From positions 1 through 64,000 of the forward strand of contig NZ_JAFMYU010000008.1 in NCBI RefSeq assembly GCF_017353255.1: a DNA stretch of 64,000 bases, written 5' to 3'. Made by a program: the position numbers and the translations under genes. Within the stretch, counting starts at the first letter, position 1. Each line of letters begins with the position of its first letter. Under the pieces are notes generated by a model. The model made no database searches. It saw only the letters and a program-made list of their open reading frames with translations, and had not been told where the DNA came from. Shown here piece by piece: positions 50,233-59,103 of this stretch. This stretch comes from Fibrella aquatilis. GTDB lineage: Bacteria > Bacteroidota > Bacteroidia > Cytophagales > Spirosomataceae.

Positions 50233-51513
50233 TCAACTTTCTGTCTCCGTTGGTACTTCTTTGGTGGCCTGACTGTCGCCGCCGAGCGTGGCCGATTCGA
50301 GGAGGGGTACGTCGAGCCAGTTGGGGTAGATTTGGAAGTGCTGCGGTTTCACCATGTCGTGCAATAACACCCGCAACTCGTCGATGTTCTCACGGGTTTG
50401 GGCCGACACAAACACCACGTGCTCGGCCTGTTTGGTCAGATAGGTGCGTTTCAGGTACTCCAGGGCCGTTTTGCGGCGGGTCTCCACCGGCACTTCGCCC
50501 TCAGTGGCTTCGTCGAACTCCGGTGCCCATTCCTCTTTTGGCACAAACGCGTCTACTTTATTAAACACCAGCACCACCGGCTTATCGGCCACACCGAGGT
50601 CGGCCAGAGTCTTGTTGACCACCTCGATATGCTCTTCAAACGACGGGTGCGACACGTCGACCACGTGCAACAAAATGTCGGCTTCGCGCACCTCATCGAG
50701 CGTCGATTTAAACGACTCGATCAGCATGGTAGGCAGCTTGCGGATGAACCCAACGGTGTCGGTAAGCAGAAACGGAATGTTGCCAATCACCACTTTCCGC
50801 ACGGTCGAATCGACCGTAGCAAAGAGCTTGTTTTCGGCAAAGACGTCGGCCTTGGCCAGCGCCCGCATCAGCGTCGACTTGCCCACGTTGGTGTACCCCA
50901 CCAGCGCCACCCGCACCAGCCGGTCACGTTCTTTGCGGCGGGTCATGCTCTGGCGGTCAATCTTCTCCAGCTTTTCCTTCAAAAACGCAATCCGGTCTTT
51001 CACAATCCGGCGGTCGGTTTCCAGTTCGGTTTCGCCTGGACCCCGCATCCCGACGCCCCCCTTCTGGTTTGTTAAGTGCGACCACATCTTGGTTAGGCGG
51101 GGGTAGAGGTACTGATACTGAGCCAGTTCCACCTGCACCCGCGACTGTGCTGTTTGCGCCCGCATGGAGAAAATGTTCAGAATCAGCAGGCTCCGGTCCA
51201 GCACTTTCACGTTGGTGAACTCGGCCTCGAGGTTGCGGACCTGCGCCGGCGAAAGGTCATCATCGAAGATGATCGTGTCGACGGGTTCGGCCAGGATATA
51301 GGTCTTTATTTCGTCGAGCTTACCCTTGCCCACAAACGTCCGGTGGTCGGGGTGTTCGAGCTTTTGGGTAAACGATTTCTTCGTAATAATCCCCGACGTT
51401 TCGGCCAGAAAGGCTAGTTCGGCAAGGTATTCACGCGTCTGTGCGGCCGTCTGCTTTTGGGTAGCCACGGCAACGAGCACAGCGGTTTCAGGGTTTTTAT
51501 GGTTATCAATCAT
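50233..51513 (-). CDS. hflX: Ribosome-associated GTPase HflX
   Basis: A 426-residue GTPase that binds the 50S subunit and splits stalled ribosomes. It has an HflX N-terminal domain, then G1 GYTNVGKSTLM, G3 DTVGFIRKLP and G4 FNKVD. The glycine-rich linker KGGVGMRGPGETELETDRR is diagnostic. Its start codon lies 11 bases downstream of the very long hairpin H19, which would sit in the 5' leader if transcription begins upstream. Confidence 0.93.
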   Translation of the reverse strand: MIDNHKNPETAVLVAVATQKQTAAQTREYLAELAFLAETSGIITKKSFTQKLEHPDHRTFVGKGKLDEIKTYILAEPVDTIIFDDDLSPAQVRNLEAEFTNVKVLDRSLLILNIFSMRAQTAQSRVQVELAQYQYLYPRLTKMWSHLTNQKGGVGMRGPGETELETDRRIVKDRIAFLKEKLEKIDRQSMTRRKERDRLVRVALVGYTNVGKSTLMRALAKADVFAENKLFATVDSTVRKVVIGNIPFLLTDTVGFIRKLPTMLIESFKSTLDEVREADILLHVVDVSHPSFEEHIEVVNKTLADLGVADKPVVLVFNKVDAFVPKEEWAPEFDEATEGEVPVETRRKTALEYLKRTYLTKQAEHVVFVSAQTRENIDELRVLLHDMVKPQHFQIYPNWLDVPLLESATLGGDSQATKEVPTETES

Positions 51514-51524
51514 GGGGATGTCGG

Positions 51525-51654
51525 ATTGGGGATTTTTGGATTGCGGATTGGGGATTTCGGATTGCGGATTGGTTGCTTACGCCACAGCAAACACTGGCGT
51601 AAGCAACCAATCCGCAATCCGAAATCCCCAATCCGCAATCCAAAAATCCCCAAT
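51525..51654. repeat. Heptad hairpin H19, 60-bp perfect arms
   Basis: Arms 51525-51584 and 51595-51654 are identical in reverse complement over 60 bp, with a 10-base loop (CAGCAAACAC). Words are ATTGGGG, ATTTTTGG, ATTGCGG, ATTGGGG, ATTTCGG, ATTGCGG, then the inner stem TTGCTTACGCCA. It is the longest perfect element in the window. Confidence 0.98.
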
Positions 51655-51683
51655 CAAAATAACGGTTGGTTATAGGTGAAGGT

Positions 51684-53078
51684 TCAGACCTGTACGGTGC
51701 GCCAGCGGCCTTGTCGGAATACCCAGACCGCCGCTAGGGCCAGCAGCGATTCAGAAATGGCCACCGACCAAAACACGCCCGGAGGTCCCCAGCTCAGCCC
51801 GTTGGCTAGTGTGTAGGCCAGCGGGATCTCGATTACCCAGAAACACAGGATGTTGATGAGCATGGGCGACCGGGTATCGCCCGCGCCGTTAAGCGCCTGC
51901 GTGACCACCATACCGTAGGCCATGAACACAAAACCAAGGCAGAATATGCGCAGGCTCTGCGCCCCAATGGTCAGCACGGCCACGTCGTGGCTGAAAATAC
52001 CAACCACGTTTTCGGCGAACACATACAGCAACAGCCCAATGGGCGTTAGAAAGAGTAGGTTGCAGAAAGCCGCTCGCCATACCGACGTTTCGGCCCGGTC
52101 GGGTTGGCCCGCGCCCAGGTTCTGCCCCACCAGCGTAGCGGCCGCGTTGGCCATACCCCACGAGGGTAAGATCGTGAAGATGAAAATGCGGATGGCCACG
52201 GTATAACCCGCCACCACGTCGGCACCAAACGTCGAGACGATCCGAGTGAGAAACACCCAGCTTGCCGACCCGATCAGGAACTGCCCGGTGCTGCCCGCTG
52301 CCAGGCTCAGCAGCGTTTTTACCACGCCAAGGTCCGGCACGAACGAGGCCAGGCTAATAGAAATACGACCATTACGGCCAGCCAGCGCCCAAAATTGGTA
52401 CAGCACCCCCGCCGACCGCCCCAGCGTAGTGGCCACTGCCGACCCCATCACGCCCAGTTCGGGAAACGGCCCCAGCCCGAAAATAAACACCGGGCAGAGC
52501 ACGATATTCAGCCCGTTGGCTAGCCACAACGACCGCATCGCCACCGAGGCGTCGCCTGCGCCGCGCAGGCAGCCACTGAGGGTGTGTAGCAAAATGATGG
52601 CCGGTGCCGATGCGAAAATGACGCGCGTATAGCCGCTACCGTTGGCAATCAGGTGGGTATCGCCGCCCATAAGCCGCAGCAGATCAGGAGCGAAGACCAG
52701 CCCCGGAATGCCCATGAATACTGCGAAAGTGAGCGAGATGAAGATCACCTGTCCCACGGCATGGCTGGCTCCGGCCGGGTTTTCTTCGCCAATACGCCGC
52801 GCCACAAGGGCTGTGGCGGCGGTGCTAAGGCCAATAGCAATGGAATACACCAGCGTAAGCACCGACTCGGTCAGGCCCACGGTAGCTACGGCTTCGGTGC
52901 CGATTTTGGCCACAAAAAACACGTCGACAATGGCAAAGAGGGCCTCCATGACCATCTCGAGGATCATGGGTACCGACAGCATGAAAATGGCCCGGTTGAT
53001 GTTGCCGGACGTAAAATTGGTTTCTGTGCCGCGCAACGCAGCTAGGAATAACCGGATGATTCTGGTCATTTGAGACAA
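51684..53078 (-). CDS. MATE-family efflux transporter
   Basis: A 464-residue, about 12-helix antiporter of the MATE superfamily. Landmarks are LSVPMILEMVMEALFAIVD in helix 1, the repeat-2 counterpart (GSTGQFLIGSASWVFLTRI), GWGMAN-like NAAATLVGQNLGAGQP and GAGDTRSP. It exports cationic drugs or metabolites using H+ or Na+. The start may be the Met at 53069 instead of 53078. Confidence 0.88.
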   Translation of the reverse strand: MSQMTRIIRLFLAALRGTETNFTSGNINRAIFMLSVPMILEMVMEALFAIVDVFFVAKIGTEAVATVGLTESVLTLVYSIAIGLSTAATALVARRIGEENPAGASHAVGQVIFISLTFAVFMGIPGLVFAPDLLRLMGGDTHLIANGSGYTRVIFASAPAIILLHTLSGCLRGAGDASVAMRSLWLANGLNIVLCPVFIFGLGPFPELGVMGSAVATTLGRSAGVLYQFWALAGRNGRISISLASFVPDLGVVKTLLSLAAGSTGQFLIGSASWVFLTRIVSTFGADVVAGYTVAIRIFIFTILPSWGMANAAATLVGQNLGAGQPDRAETSVWRAAFCNLLFLTPIGLLLYVFAENVVGIFSHDVAVLTIGAQSLRIFCLGFVFMAYGMVVTQALNGAGDTRSPMLINILCFWVIEIPLAYTLANGLSWGPPGVFWSVAISESLLALAAVWVFRQGRWRTVQV

Positions 53079-53323
53079 AAGAGTATTGAGCCGCCCGTGG
53101 GCAGCTACCGATGGTATATGAATGGGGAGAAATGGCCAGCGCGGCCCGGAGGGCGGCAGAGTCTGGCAGGAAGAAATTGCCCGGAGGCAATTAGCAGGTG
53201 AGCTTCATGGGCGTTGGCGACCGCAGGGCGCGGTGCAGTTAGCGGTACAAACGTACGGTAATTCGCTCGAAATCACCAAGCCAATTGAGGGAATGGTAGG
53301 TTATAGACGAAACACCAGACCCG

Positions 53324-54067
53324 ATGATCCACCTATATAACCTCGATGTATTGCTGCAAACGGCCCTGATCACCCACCGCTACCCGGCTGCTGAACGGGG
53401 CGGTATTTACCGGCCATCGTCCCGGCCCGTGGAGCGCATTGGCCTCGCGCTGGAGCCACCACCGCAGGTAGGTAACTGGGTGAGAGATAACAATCTGGAT
53501 GCCCTTTGGCTGCACCGCCCGTGGCGGTTAGATCAGGCTGCACTGCCGCCCGATGTAGGCGTTTTGTATCACCACCTGCCATTTGACGAAACGCTGACTA
53601 CGGGCTACAATGTGCCCCTGGCGGCTGCACTGGGCCTTTCTGAACTGGACATCCTCGGCTACAAAACTGCTCCCGGCCCTGCCGATGCGCACCTGCCACC
53701 CCGGCCCATCGGTATGGTGGGCGCGGTGCCTCATCGTTCGTTTGACGAATGGAAGCAACTGATAAACAACCTATTTGGAGGCTATGATAGAGCTGAGTTC
53801 GGCTCGGTGCGGATGCCGGAAATGGTAGCGGTGGTGGGGGCTATGAACCCGGCCCTGATACAGGAAGCCCACGAGTGCGGTGTGGGCTTGTACCTCACCG
53901 GCGAGTATCGCAAAAGCGCCCAGGAAGCCGTTGATGAAACGGGCATGGCCGTCATTGCCATTGGCCACCGCCGCACCGAAGAATGGGGCCTACGAGCACT
54001 GGCAGGCCTGTTGCGAGAGAAAATAGGCGTAGAGGTCCATGTCTATCGGAGCAATGCTCCGCTGTGA
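53324..54067 (+). CDS. Nif3-like dinuclear metal centre protein
   Basis: A 247-residue protein of the NIF3/DUF34 family. Family features are the HHLPFDE segment near residue 82, and GHRRTEEWGLRALAGLL near the C terminus, matching the conserved HxxTE motif that holds two metal ions. The protein is more diverged than typical Nif3 (HR instead of HY before TE). The function is not settled in the family; metal-dependent hydrolase and GTP cyclohydrolase-like roles have been suggested. Confidence 0.75.
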   Translation: MIHLYNLDVLLQTALITHRYPAAERGGIYRPSSRPVERIGLALEPPPQVGNWVRDNNLDALWLHRPWRLDQAALPPDVGVLYHHLPFDETLTTGYNVPLAAALGLSELDILGYKTAPGPADAHLPPRPIGMVGAVPHRSFDEWKQLINNLFGGYDRAEFGSVRMPEMVAVVGAMNPALIQEAHECGVGLYLTGEYRKSAQEAVDETGMAVIAIGHRRTEEWGLRALAGLLREKIGVEVHVYRSNAPL

Positions 54068-54121
54068 ACGTAATGGCTAAGGTGAGTTATTGATAAGATA
54101 TATCACAACTCGCTGAACCCC

Positions 54122-54251
54122 GGCTTGTGTCTCCACAGGCCTACGCCTGCGTAAGCCATCCGGGCGCGTAAGCTGGCCGGTCCGCCGTGGTTGGATTGCC
54201 GTACCACCGGCATTCCGGTGCGGCACTAGTAGGCCTGTGGAGACACAGGCC
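54122..54251. repeat. Hairpin H20 enclosing an extended GC box
   Basis: Arms 54122-54144 and 54229-54251 (23 bp, one mismatch) read GGCYTGTGTCTCCACAGGCC plus TAC. The interior contains GCGTAAGC sequences like the inner stem of other elements, and the 46-bp extended box. Its outer arms are not heptads. It lies between convergent genes. Confidence 0.85.
54178..54223 (-). repeat. Extended GC box, 46 bp
   Basis: On the minus strand it starts CCGCACC and ends GGCGGACCG like the 16-bp box, with 30 extra bases inserted between those parts. Confidence 0.7.
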
Positions 54252-54286
54252 AGGGTGGCGGCGGTATCTGCTCCGCTAGACATGCC

Positions 54287-54952
54287 TCAAAACCGCCCTA
54301 CAAACCCTAAGCCTGCACTGCTGTAGGACGAATAGGGCTGCAACTGCCACGAGATGCCCTGCCGTTGCTTCAATGCCCGGTTGTAAAATTGCACTGCCTT
54401 CCGAACGTGCTTGCCGGGATATTGCATACTCCAGCCAATGCTCGTCAGAACACCGCCCATCACAAATGTCAAAACCCCTGTCTTGACGGCCGTTTCACGC
54501 TGATGGTCGATGGCATTTTGATAGCCAACTACCTGACCACCGTAGACAGTGCCGTTTGCCCCTCCGCAGACCATACCCGTTGGGCAAACAATGGCCTGTT
54601 GCACATTGACGGGGCTATTAGATGTACCGATAATAGCCCCTACGAGCATGGCTGTGAGTCCACCGCCAATAAGCCAACCACCAGTGTGCCGGTTACTGAG
54701 GTATTTGTTGAACTCTTGAATGGCCGTGGGTTCGCCGGAGGCCATGATGTAGGGAGCAAGGTCTTTTGCCCGGATGTCTAGCCCGTCGTACATATACTGC
54801 GACCGAACCATGCTGCCGTAGCGGCCATAATAGGCCGGTTGCAGCTCACTGTCAATCAGTTTCAGGTCATCTCGCCGCAGCGTTTGTACGCTGTCTGTCT
54901 GCGCCAAAAGCTGAAACGGGCAGAGGAGTAGCAGGAGTACTGTCAGTTTCAT
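54287..54952 (-). CDS. Exported hypothetical protein with two hydrophobic segments
   Basis: A 221-residue protein with a signal peptide (MKLTVLLLLLCPFQLLAQ) and two glycine-rich hydrophobic segments (WLIGGGLTAMLVGAIIG and GVLTFVMGGVLTSIGW), then a C-terminal QGISWQLQPYSS...GLGFVGRF that looks like a closing outer-membrane strand. I do not recognise the family. The chosen ATG (54952) starts the signal peptide. Confidence 0.6.
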   Translation of the reverse strand: MKLTVLLLLLCPFQLLAQTDSVQTLRRDDLKLIDSELQPAYYGRYGSMVRSQYMYDGLDIRAKDLAPYIMASGEPTAIQEFNKYLSNRHTGGWLIGGGLTAMLVGAIIGTSNSPVNVQQAIVCPTGMVCGGANGTVYGGQVVGYQNAIDHQRETAVKTGVLTFVMGGVLTSIGWSMQYPGKHVRKAVQFYNRALKQRQGISWQLQPYSSYSSAGLGFVGRF

Positions 54953-55047
54953 AGCGCTCGTATCTTCTGTGAGTTGAAAAGTATAAACTGTAACAACTGT
55001 AGACATTAAGCGGCCTATAAATCTGGATTAAGATGCTGTTAACCACC

Positions 55048-56406
55048 TCACTTCGCTTTCCCAATCAACTTCCCCATCATTTCCGAAAAGTAGGCACCAT
55101 TCTGGGGGCCGAACCAGTTCATGACGCGGGTTTCGTAAGCGTCTTTTTCGTAGTAGGCGTCAGGGGTGATGTAGCCTACGTAGCCGCCGTTGAAGCTGGT
55201 TACAATTAGATTAAGGCCTTGTTGGTCAGCAATTTTGGCGAGTGGCGGTAGTAATTCGCCGGAGAAATCGCAGGGGGTACCCAGCAGCAGCGCCGGACCA
55301 AGGCGCAGGGCTTTAATATCAGACGGGTAGCGGCCATAAATGGCATGAAACAGCCAGGGCCGGATGCGCCAGTCGCCGATGAGGCGGGGGGCGGGGTCGC
55401 GCAGGGTGAGGGGCAGGGTGAGCAGGCCCAGCGTACTATCGGTGCCCGTCTGAAACTGCGTTAGTTCGGGCTTCAGGCGGGTCAGTATCTCAGACGCGTA
55501 TTGTTTCACCAACGGAAAATCCTTACCCGTGGGTGGTCCTTTTGGCCCCATACTGCCCACGGCCCCGGCCATAAACAGGGCGAAGCCACCCGTTTCGCGC
55601 TCGATGCCGTCTACCACCTGCCCTGGCCAGTCGCGGGTGAGGTATTGGTAGCTGAACATATCCATCATGGTAGCGTGGGCGGCGTAGGTGCAGAGCGTGG
55701 CGGTCTGGCCCGCGCCGCCGGTCTGTTTCAGTTGCACTAACCGGAAAAACGGGTCTACGGGCTTGGTGTCATCCAGCCGGTTATAGACGAACTGCGGCGC
55801 ATTAACGGACCGAAACCCCACGCTGACGGGCTGCAAATTGGCTTTTGCCCGCATCAGCGCGGTCAGTATGGTGTTGGTAATATGGTCTACCACACGCCCG
55901 TCATAGCTGCCCGAAAACAGGTTACCCACCAGGCCCGGTGCCCAGCCGCCGAGGCTGTTGTGGCTGTGGGTAGTGCCAAAATACACCGACTCCCAGCGCA
56001 GGCCTACCTCAGGCAGGCGTTTACGCAGTTGTTCACTCACGCTGGGTGGCGTAATGAGCAGGTCAGACGCCACCATGGCCACGGGACCGTTGCCGTTGTC
56101 GAGTACAATGGCCCGCACCCAGACCGAGTCAGCCACGGTGGTCCAGTGTTTACCCTGCCGTGCACCATAGCCGCCGGTGGGGGTGGTGTAGGCGGGAGTT
56201 AGGTTGGCCTTTGCCCAGCCCGCCCAGATGGCCGTTTTGGGCGTGGGCAATGCGGGCAGACTATCGAGCCGATGGATGGTCTGGCTATAGAACCCGGTTT
56301 GACCGTAGGGGGTATGGTCGTTGGGCGACAAACCAATAGCCAGCAAGAGCACGATTATGGCTAGTAGACCCAGCAGGCCTTTGAGCAGAATGCGCAGAAA
56401 TTTCAT
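55048..56406 (-). CDS. Neutral/alkaline ceramidase-like protein
   Basis: A 452-residue protein with an N-terminal membrane anchor (LLKGLLGLLAIIVLLLAIGL) and a domain resembling the N-terminal half of neutral/alkaline non-lysosomal ceramidase. Motifs are WAGWAKANLTP, GGYGARQGKHWTT, VAMVASDLLITPPSV and GTTHSHNSLGGW, where the histidines are probable zinc ligands. Many Bacteroidota proteins of this half-length type have no proven ceramidase activity. It lies 9 bp after the PAS kinase and is probably the last gene of that operon. Confidence 0.78.
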   Translation of the reverse strand: MKFLRILLKGLLGLLAIIVLLLAIGLSPNDHTPYGQTGFYSQTIHRLDSLPALPTPKTAIWAGWAKANLTPAYTTPTGGYGARQGKHWTTVADSVWVRAIVLDNGNGPVAMVASDLLITPPSVSEQLRKRLPEVGLRWESVYFGTTHSHNSLGGWAPGLVGNLFSGSYDGRVVDHITNTILTALMRAKANLQPVSVGFRSVNAPQFVYNRLDDTKPVDPFFRLVQLKQTGGAGQTATLCTYAAHATMMDMFSYQYLTRDWPGQVVDGIERETGGFALFMAGAVGSMGPKGPPTGKDFPLVKQYASEILTRLKPELTQFQTGTDSTLGLLTLPLTLRDPAPRLIGDWRIRPWLFHAIYGRYPSDIKALRLGPALLLGTPCDFSGELLPPLAKIADQQGLNLIVTSFNGGYVGYITPDAYYEKDAYETRVMNWFGPQNGAYFSEMMGKLIGKAK

Positions 56407-56415
56407 CTGGCAAAG

Positions 56416-57609
56416 CTACGCGATAGGCAGCAACACAGTGATTTTGGTGCCCTTGCCCACCGCCGATTCGGCCGAAATCTGACCGTTGTGCCATTCGGCA
56501 ATCTTCTTCGATACGGCCAGCCCCAGCCCCATGCCTGGTGTGTGGGGGTGCAGTTTTTTCAGTATCCGAAAGATCTCCTCGCGCTGGTGATTGTCGAACC
56601 CAATGCCGTTGTCGCTGATGGTGATGCGGGCATAGTCTACATACCTATACTTGTCGGGGTTGGTGCGAAAGCTGTTGTGGCCCACCACGGTACCGCTGAT
56701 GCGCACTACAGTCAGGTTATCGTCCATCTTCCGGAACTTCACCGCATTGTCGAGCAAGTGCCTGAATAGGCTGGTCAGGCTCTCTCTGTTGCCCATCACC
56801 ACCGGGAGCGACGTAAGGTTGAACGTCACGCCAGTGGTTGTGTATTGCGCAATTAATTCCTGCATAATAATCTGAAGATCAACGCTTTCTATATCTGACC
56901 GCTGACTGGTGAGCGTGAAGTAAAGCTGTAAATCACTGACCAGCATTCGCAGTCGGTTACTGGCTTTACTGATGCCCGCCAGGGCCGAATAGCCCATGCT
57001 GGTGAGAGCACCGGGCTGTTCGTTGGCTAGCAAACCGGCAAAGACGTTGATCTTTCGCAGGGGCTCCTGAAGGTCGTGAGTGATGACCTTGCTAAACTGT
57101 TCGAGTTCGTTGTTGCGTTGTTGAAGCTGACTTAGTTGCCGGTCTTGCTCGGTTTGGTGCTGTTCCAATTGCTGTTGTAACGTCAGCAATTCATCATTGC
57201 GCAGCAGGGCGTCTTCGGCAGCTTTTTTGGCATCAAGAATTTCTTTTTCGTAGAGCCGCCGCTGGTGGACCGGTATAAAGGAGATATAGATGACCTGTTG
57301 CCCCTCGTGCTCGCGTCGAACAGCATTGAGCAGTACAGGAACAGGTTGGCGTTGCTGGGTCTGTATGGTAGCGTACAGTGCGCTGGCACTACCGTGGAGG
57401 GTGACAAGGGGGAAAATGTGGGTTTGAAAATAGATCCGGCTGGCCACGCTCAACAATACGTCAATACCCTTACCAGGCAGTTCGTCGGCGGTATAACCCA
57501 TCAGGTCATACACAAATGCATTGGCTGTTAAAATCCGACTTCGGGCATCCAGCACCAGTATGCCACAGGGAAGTAACGCCGTAATGTCTTGTATGACACG
57601 TGATTCCAA
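56416..57609 (-). CDS. PAS-domain sensor histidine kinase
   Basis: A 397-residue soluble kinase: PAS domain (about residues 8-125; GILVLDARSRILTANAFVYDLMGYTADELPG), a coiled coil rich in Gln/Glu (about 130-165), H-box VITHDLQEPLRK (His about 176), N box LLDNAVKFRK, G1 SDNGIGFD and G2 GMGLGLAVSKKIAEWHNG. There are no membrane helices, so it senses an intracellular signal. It begins 3 bp after the rsbQ-like stop. The order suggests the PAS domain receives a signal made by the RsbQ-like hydrolase. Confidence 0.88.
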   Translation of the reverse strand: MESRVIQDITALLPCGILVLDARSRILTANAFVYDLMGYTADELPGKGIDVLLSVASRIYFQTHIFPLVTLHGSASALYATIQTQQRQPVPVLLNAVRREHEGQQVIYISFIPVHQRRLYEKEILDAKKAAEDALLRNDELLTLQQQLEQHQTEQDRQLSQLQQRNNELEQFSKVITHDLQEPLRKINVFAGLLANEQPGALTSMGYSALAGISKASNRLRMLVSDLQLYFTLTSQRSDIESVDLQIIMQELIAQYTTTGVTFNLTSLPVVMGNRESLTSLFRHLLDNAVKFRKMDDNLTVVRISGTVVGHNSFRTNPDKYRYVDYARITISDNGIGFDNHQREEIFRILKKLHPHTPGMGLGLAVSKKIAEWHNGQISAESAVGKGTKITVLLPIA

Positions 57610-57612
57610 GGC

Positions 57613-58443
57613 TCAGTGTGGCTGGTGGAGGTACTGATTGATGGCGTCTATAGTCTCCTGGGGAGCGCTCATATGGGGGCAATGCCCAGTGGCGTCAATC
57701 ACGTGCAATGTACTGTTGGGCGTATGTTTGGCCATATAGTCACCCACTGCAACCGGTGCAATGATGTCTTCGCGGGTCTGAATAATCAGGGATGGGGTCT
57801 GGAGTTTTGGCAAATCCTGTCGATTATCGCCCAGGAAGGTTACACGAGCAAAATGTAGGGCTACTTCGATATCTGTATGGCAAAAAGTTGCCCCCAGTTC
57901 TGCCCCCAATTCTGGCCGATCACCGTTGGCCATAATAGCAGGGGCTGTTGAGGTGGCCCAGCCAAAAAAGTTACCATCCATCGTCTCGATCAGTTCTTCG
58001 ACATCCTCCCGCTCGAAGCCGCCAACATACCCGTCGTCATTCAGATATCGGGGCGAGGGGCTAACCATAACCAGATTGCTAAACCTGTCTGGTTCCTTAA
58101 TAGCGGCTAACATACCAATCATGCTGCTCACCGAGTGACCCACAAAAACAATGTTATGCAAATCCAGTGCCTGGCAAATGTCGAGCACATCCTGGGCGTA
58201 GCCGTGCAGGCTGGCGTACCGCTCCCGATTATAGGCGTTCAGGCGGGTACGGCCGTGCCCAATGTAGTCGAAGCAGATGACCCGATAGTCGTTCTCAAAA
58301 GCGGGGGCCACAAACCGCCACATGCTCTGGTCGCAGCCAAAGCCATGGGCAAAAAGCATGGGCTGTGTACCCCGCCCACTGACGGTAACATTATAGCGGT
58401 CAACGATGGTCTGACTGGTGGCCAATGGTGGTGTGGTAAGCAT
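57613..58443 (-). CDS. RsbQ-like alpha/beta-hydrolase
   Basis: About 276 residues. It is strongly RsbQ/KAI2-like: oxyanion region FAHGFGCDQSMW, nucleophile Ser in GHSVSSMIGMLAAIKEPD, MVSPSPRYLND, the lid GGFEREDVEELIETMDGNFFGWA, catalytic Asp in TREDIIAP and His in TGHCPHMSAP. In Bacillus, RsbQ is needed for signalling through the PAS domain of the phosphatase RsbP; plant KAI2/D14 are hormone receptors of the same subfamily. Starting at the second Met (58443) leaves 2 bp after the response-regulator stop. The first Met (58470) would overlap it by 25 bp. Confidence 0.88.
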   Translation of the reverse strand: MLTTPPLATSQTIVDRYNVTVSGRGTQPMLFAHGFGCDQSMWRFVAPAFENDYRVICFDYIGHGRTRLNAYNRERYASLHGYAQDVLDICQALDLHNIVFVGHSVSSMIGMLAAIKEPDRFSNLVMVSPSPRYLNDDGYVGGFEREDVEELIETMDGNFFGWATSTAPAIMANGDRPELGAELGATFCHTDIEVALHFARVTFLGDNRQDLPKLQTPSLIIQTREDIIAPVAVGDYMAKHTPNSTLHVIDATGHCPHMSAPQETIDAINQYLHQPH

Positions 58444-58445
58444 AG

Positions 58446-58865
58446 CTAGAGGGGTGTTTCGGGTAGCCATTGGCGCGTCAAGTCGCGGGCCAACTGGGTT
58501 AAATCGGGAAAGCTGTCGGGTTTTGTATGAAAATCATTGGCCCCCAGGGCAGTCGATTTCTGTCGGTCGGCCGGATTATTGGACGTAGTGAGCACCACCA
58601 CCGGCAGGTGCCCGAACTGCGGCAAAGCCCGTACCTGCGCCAGCGCGTCGAACCCGTTGAGGTAGATCATATTGAGGTCGATCAGGATCAGGTGTGGAAA
58701 CGGGCGCGTATCCTGAAGTTGTGGCAACAGGTCTTCGCCGTCGGCCATGGTTCTAATCTCGATCCGGGGGTCTACGCTATTAAAGGCCGCCCGCATCAGC
58801 AGCAGATCTTCGTCGTCATCATCTACTAACCAGACGCAGGGAGGCGTGCTATATTCTACAGACAT
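58446..58865 (-). CDS. Stand-alone CheY-like response regulator
   Basis: A 139-residue receiver domain: acidic pocket WLVDDDDED, phosphorylatable Asp63 in LIDLNM, Thr in VVLTTSNNPAD and Lys115 in HTKP. There is no output domain. The type (Rcp1-like, with a -DLNMPxxxG-like turn) often pairs with PAS or phytochrome kinases. It is the first gene of the RR-rsbQ-PAS kinase operon. Confidence 0.9.
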   Translation of the reverse strand: MSVEYSTPPCVWLVDDDDEDLLLMRAAFNSVDPRIEIRTMADGEDLLPQLQDTRPFPHLILIDLNMIYLNGFDALAQVRALPQFGHLPVVVLTTSNNPADRQKSTALGANDFHTKPDSFPDLTQLARDLTRQWLPETPL

Positions 58866-59103
58866 AGTAGTTAGTACAGAAAGTGTAGTGTAAACAAAAA
58901 TAACGTATGGCCATCATTATCTACTTAGTTGCTTGGGTAATTTTTCTAGATAAACCTGCCATGCCTGTGCTGGCGAGACAGGCCCCTCACGGCATCAGTC
59001 GGAAACCATTGACCAACCAGAATGAGTTACCTTCCCAGCACCAGGTAATGGCCGTTGGCCACCGGTACTGGCTAACAAAACGCGCACAACTACGCTATCT
59101 CCT
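58866..59103. other. Divergent intergenic region
   Basis: 238 bp between the response regulator and rsgA. No repeat element, no box, and no promoter I can defend. Confidence 0.4.
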
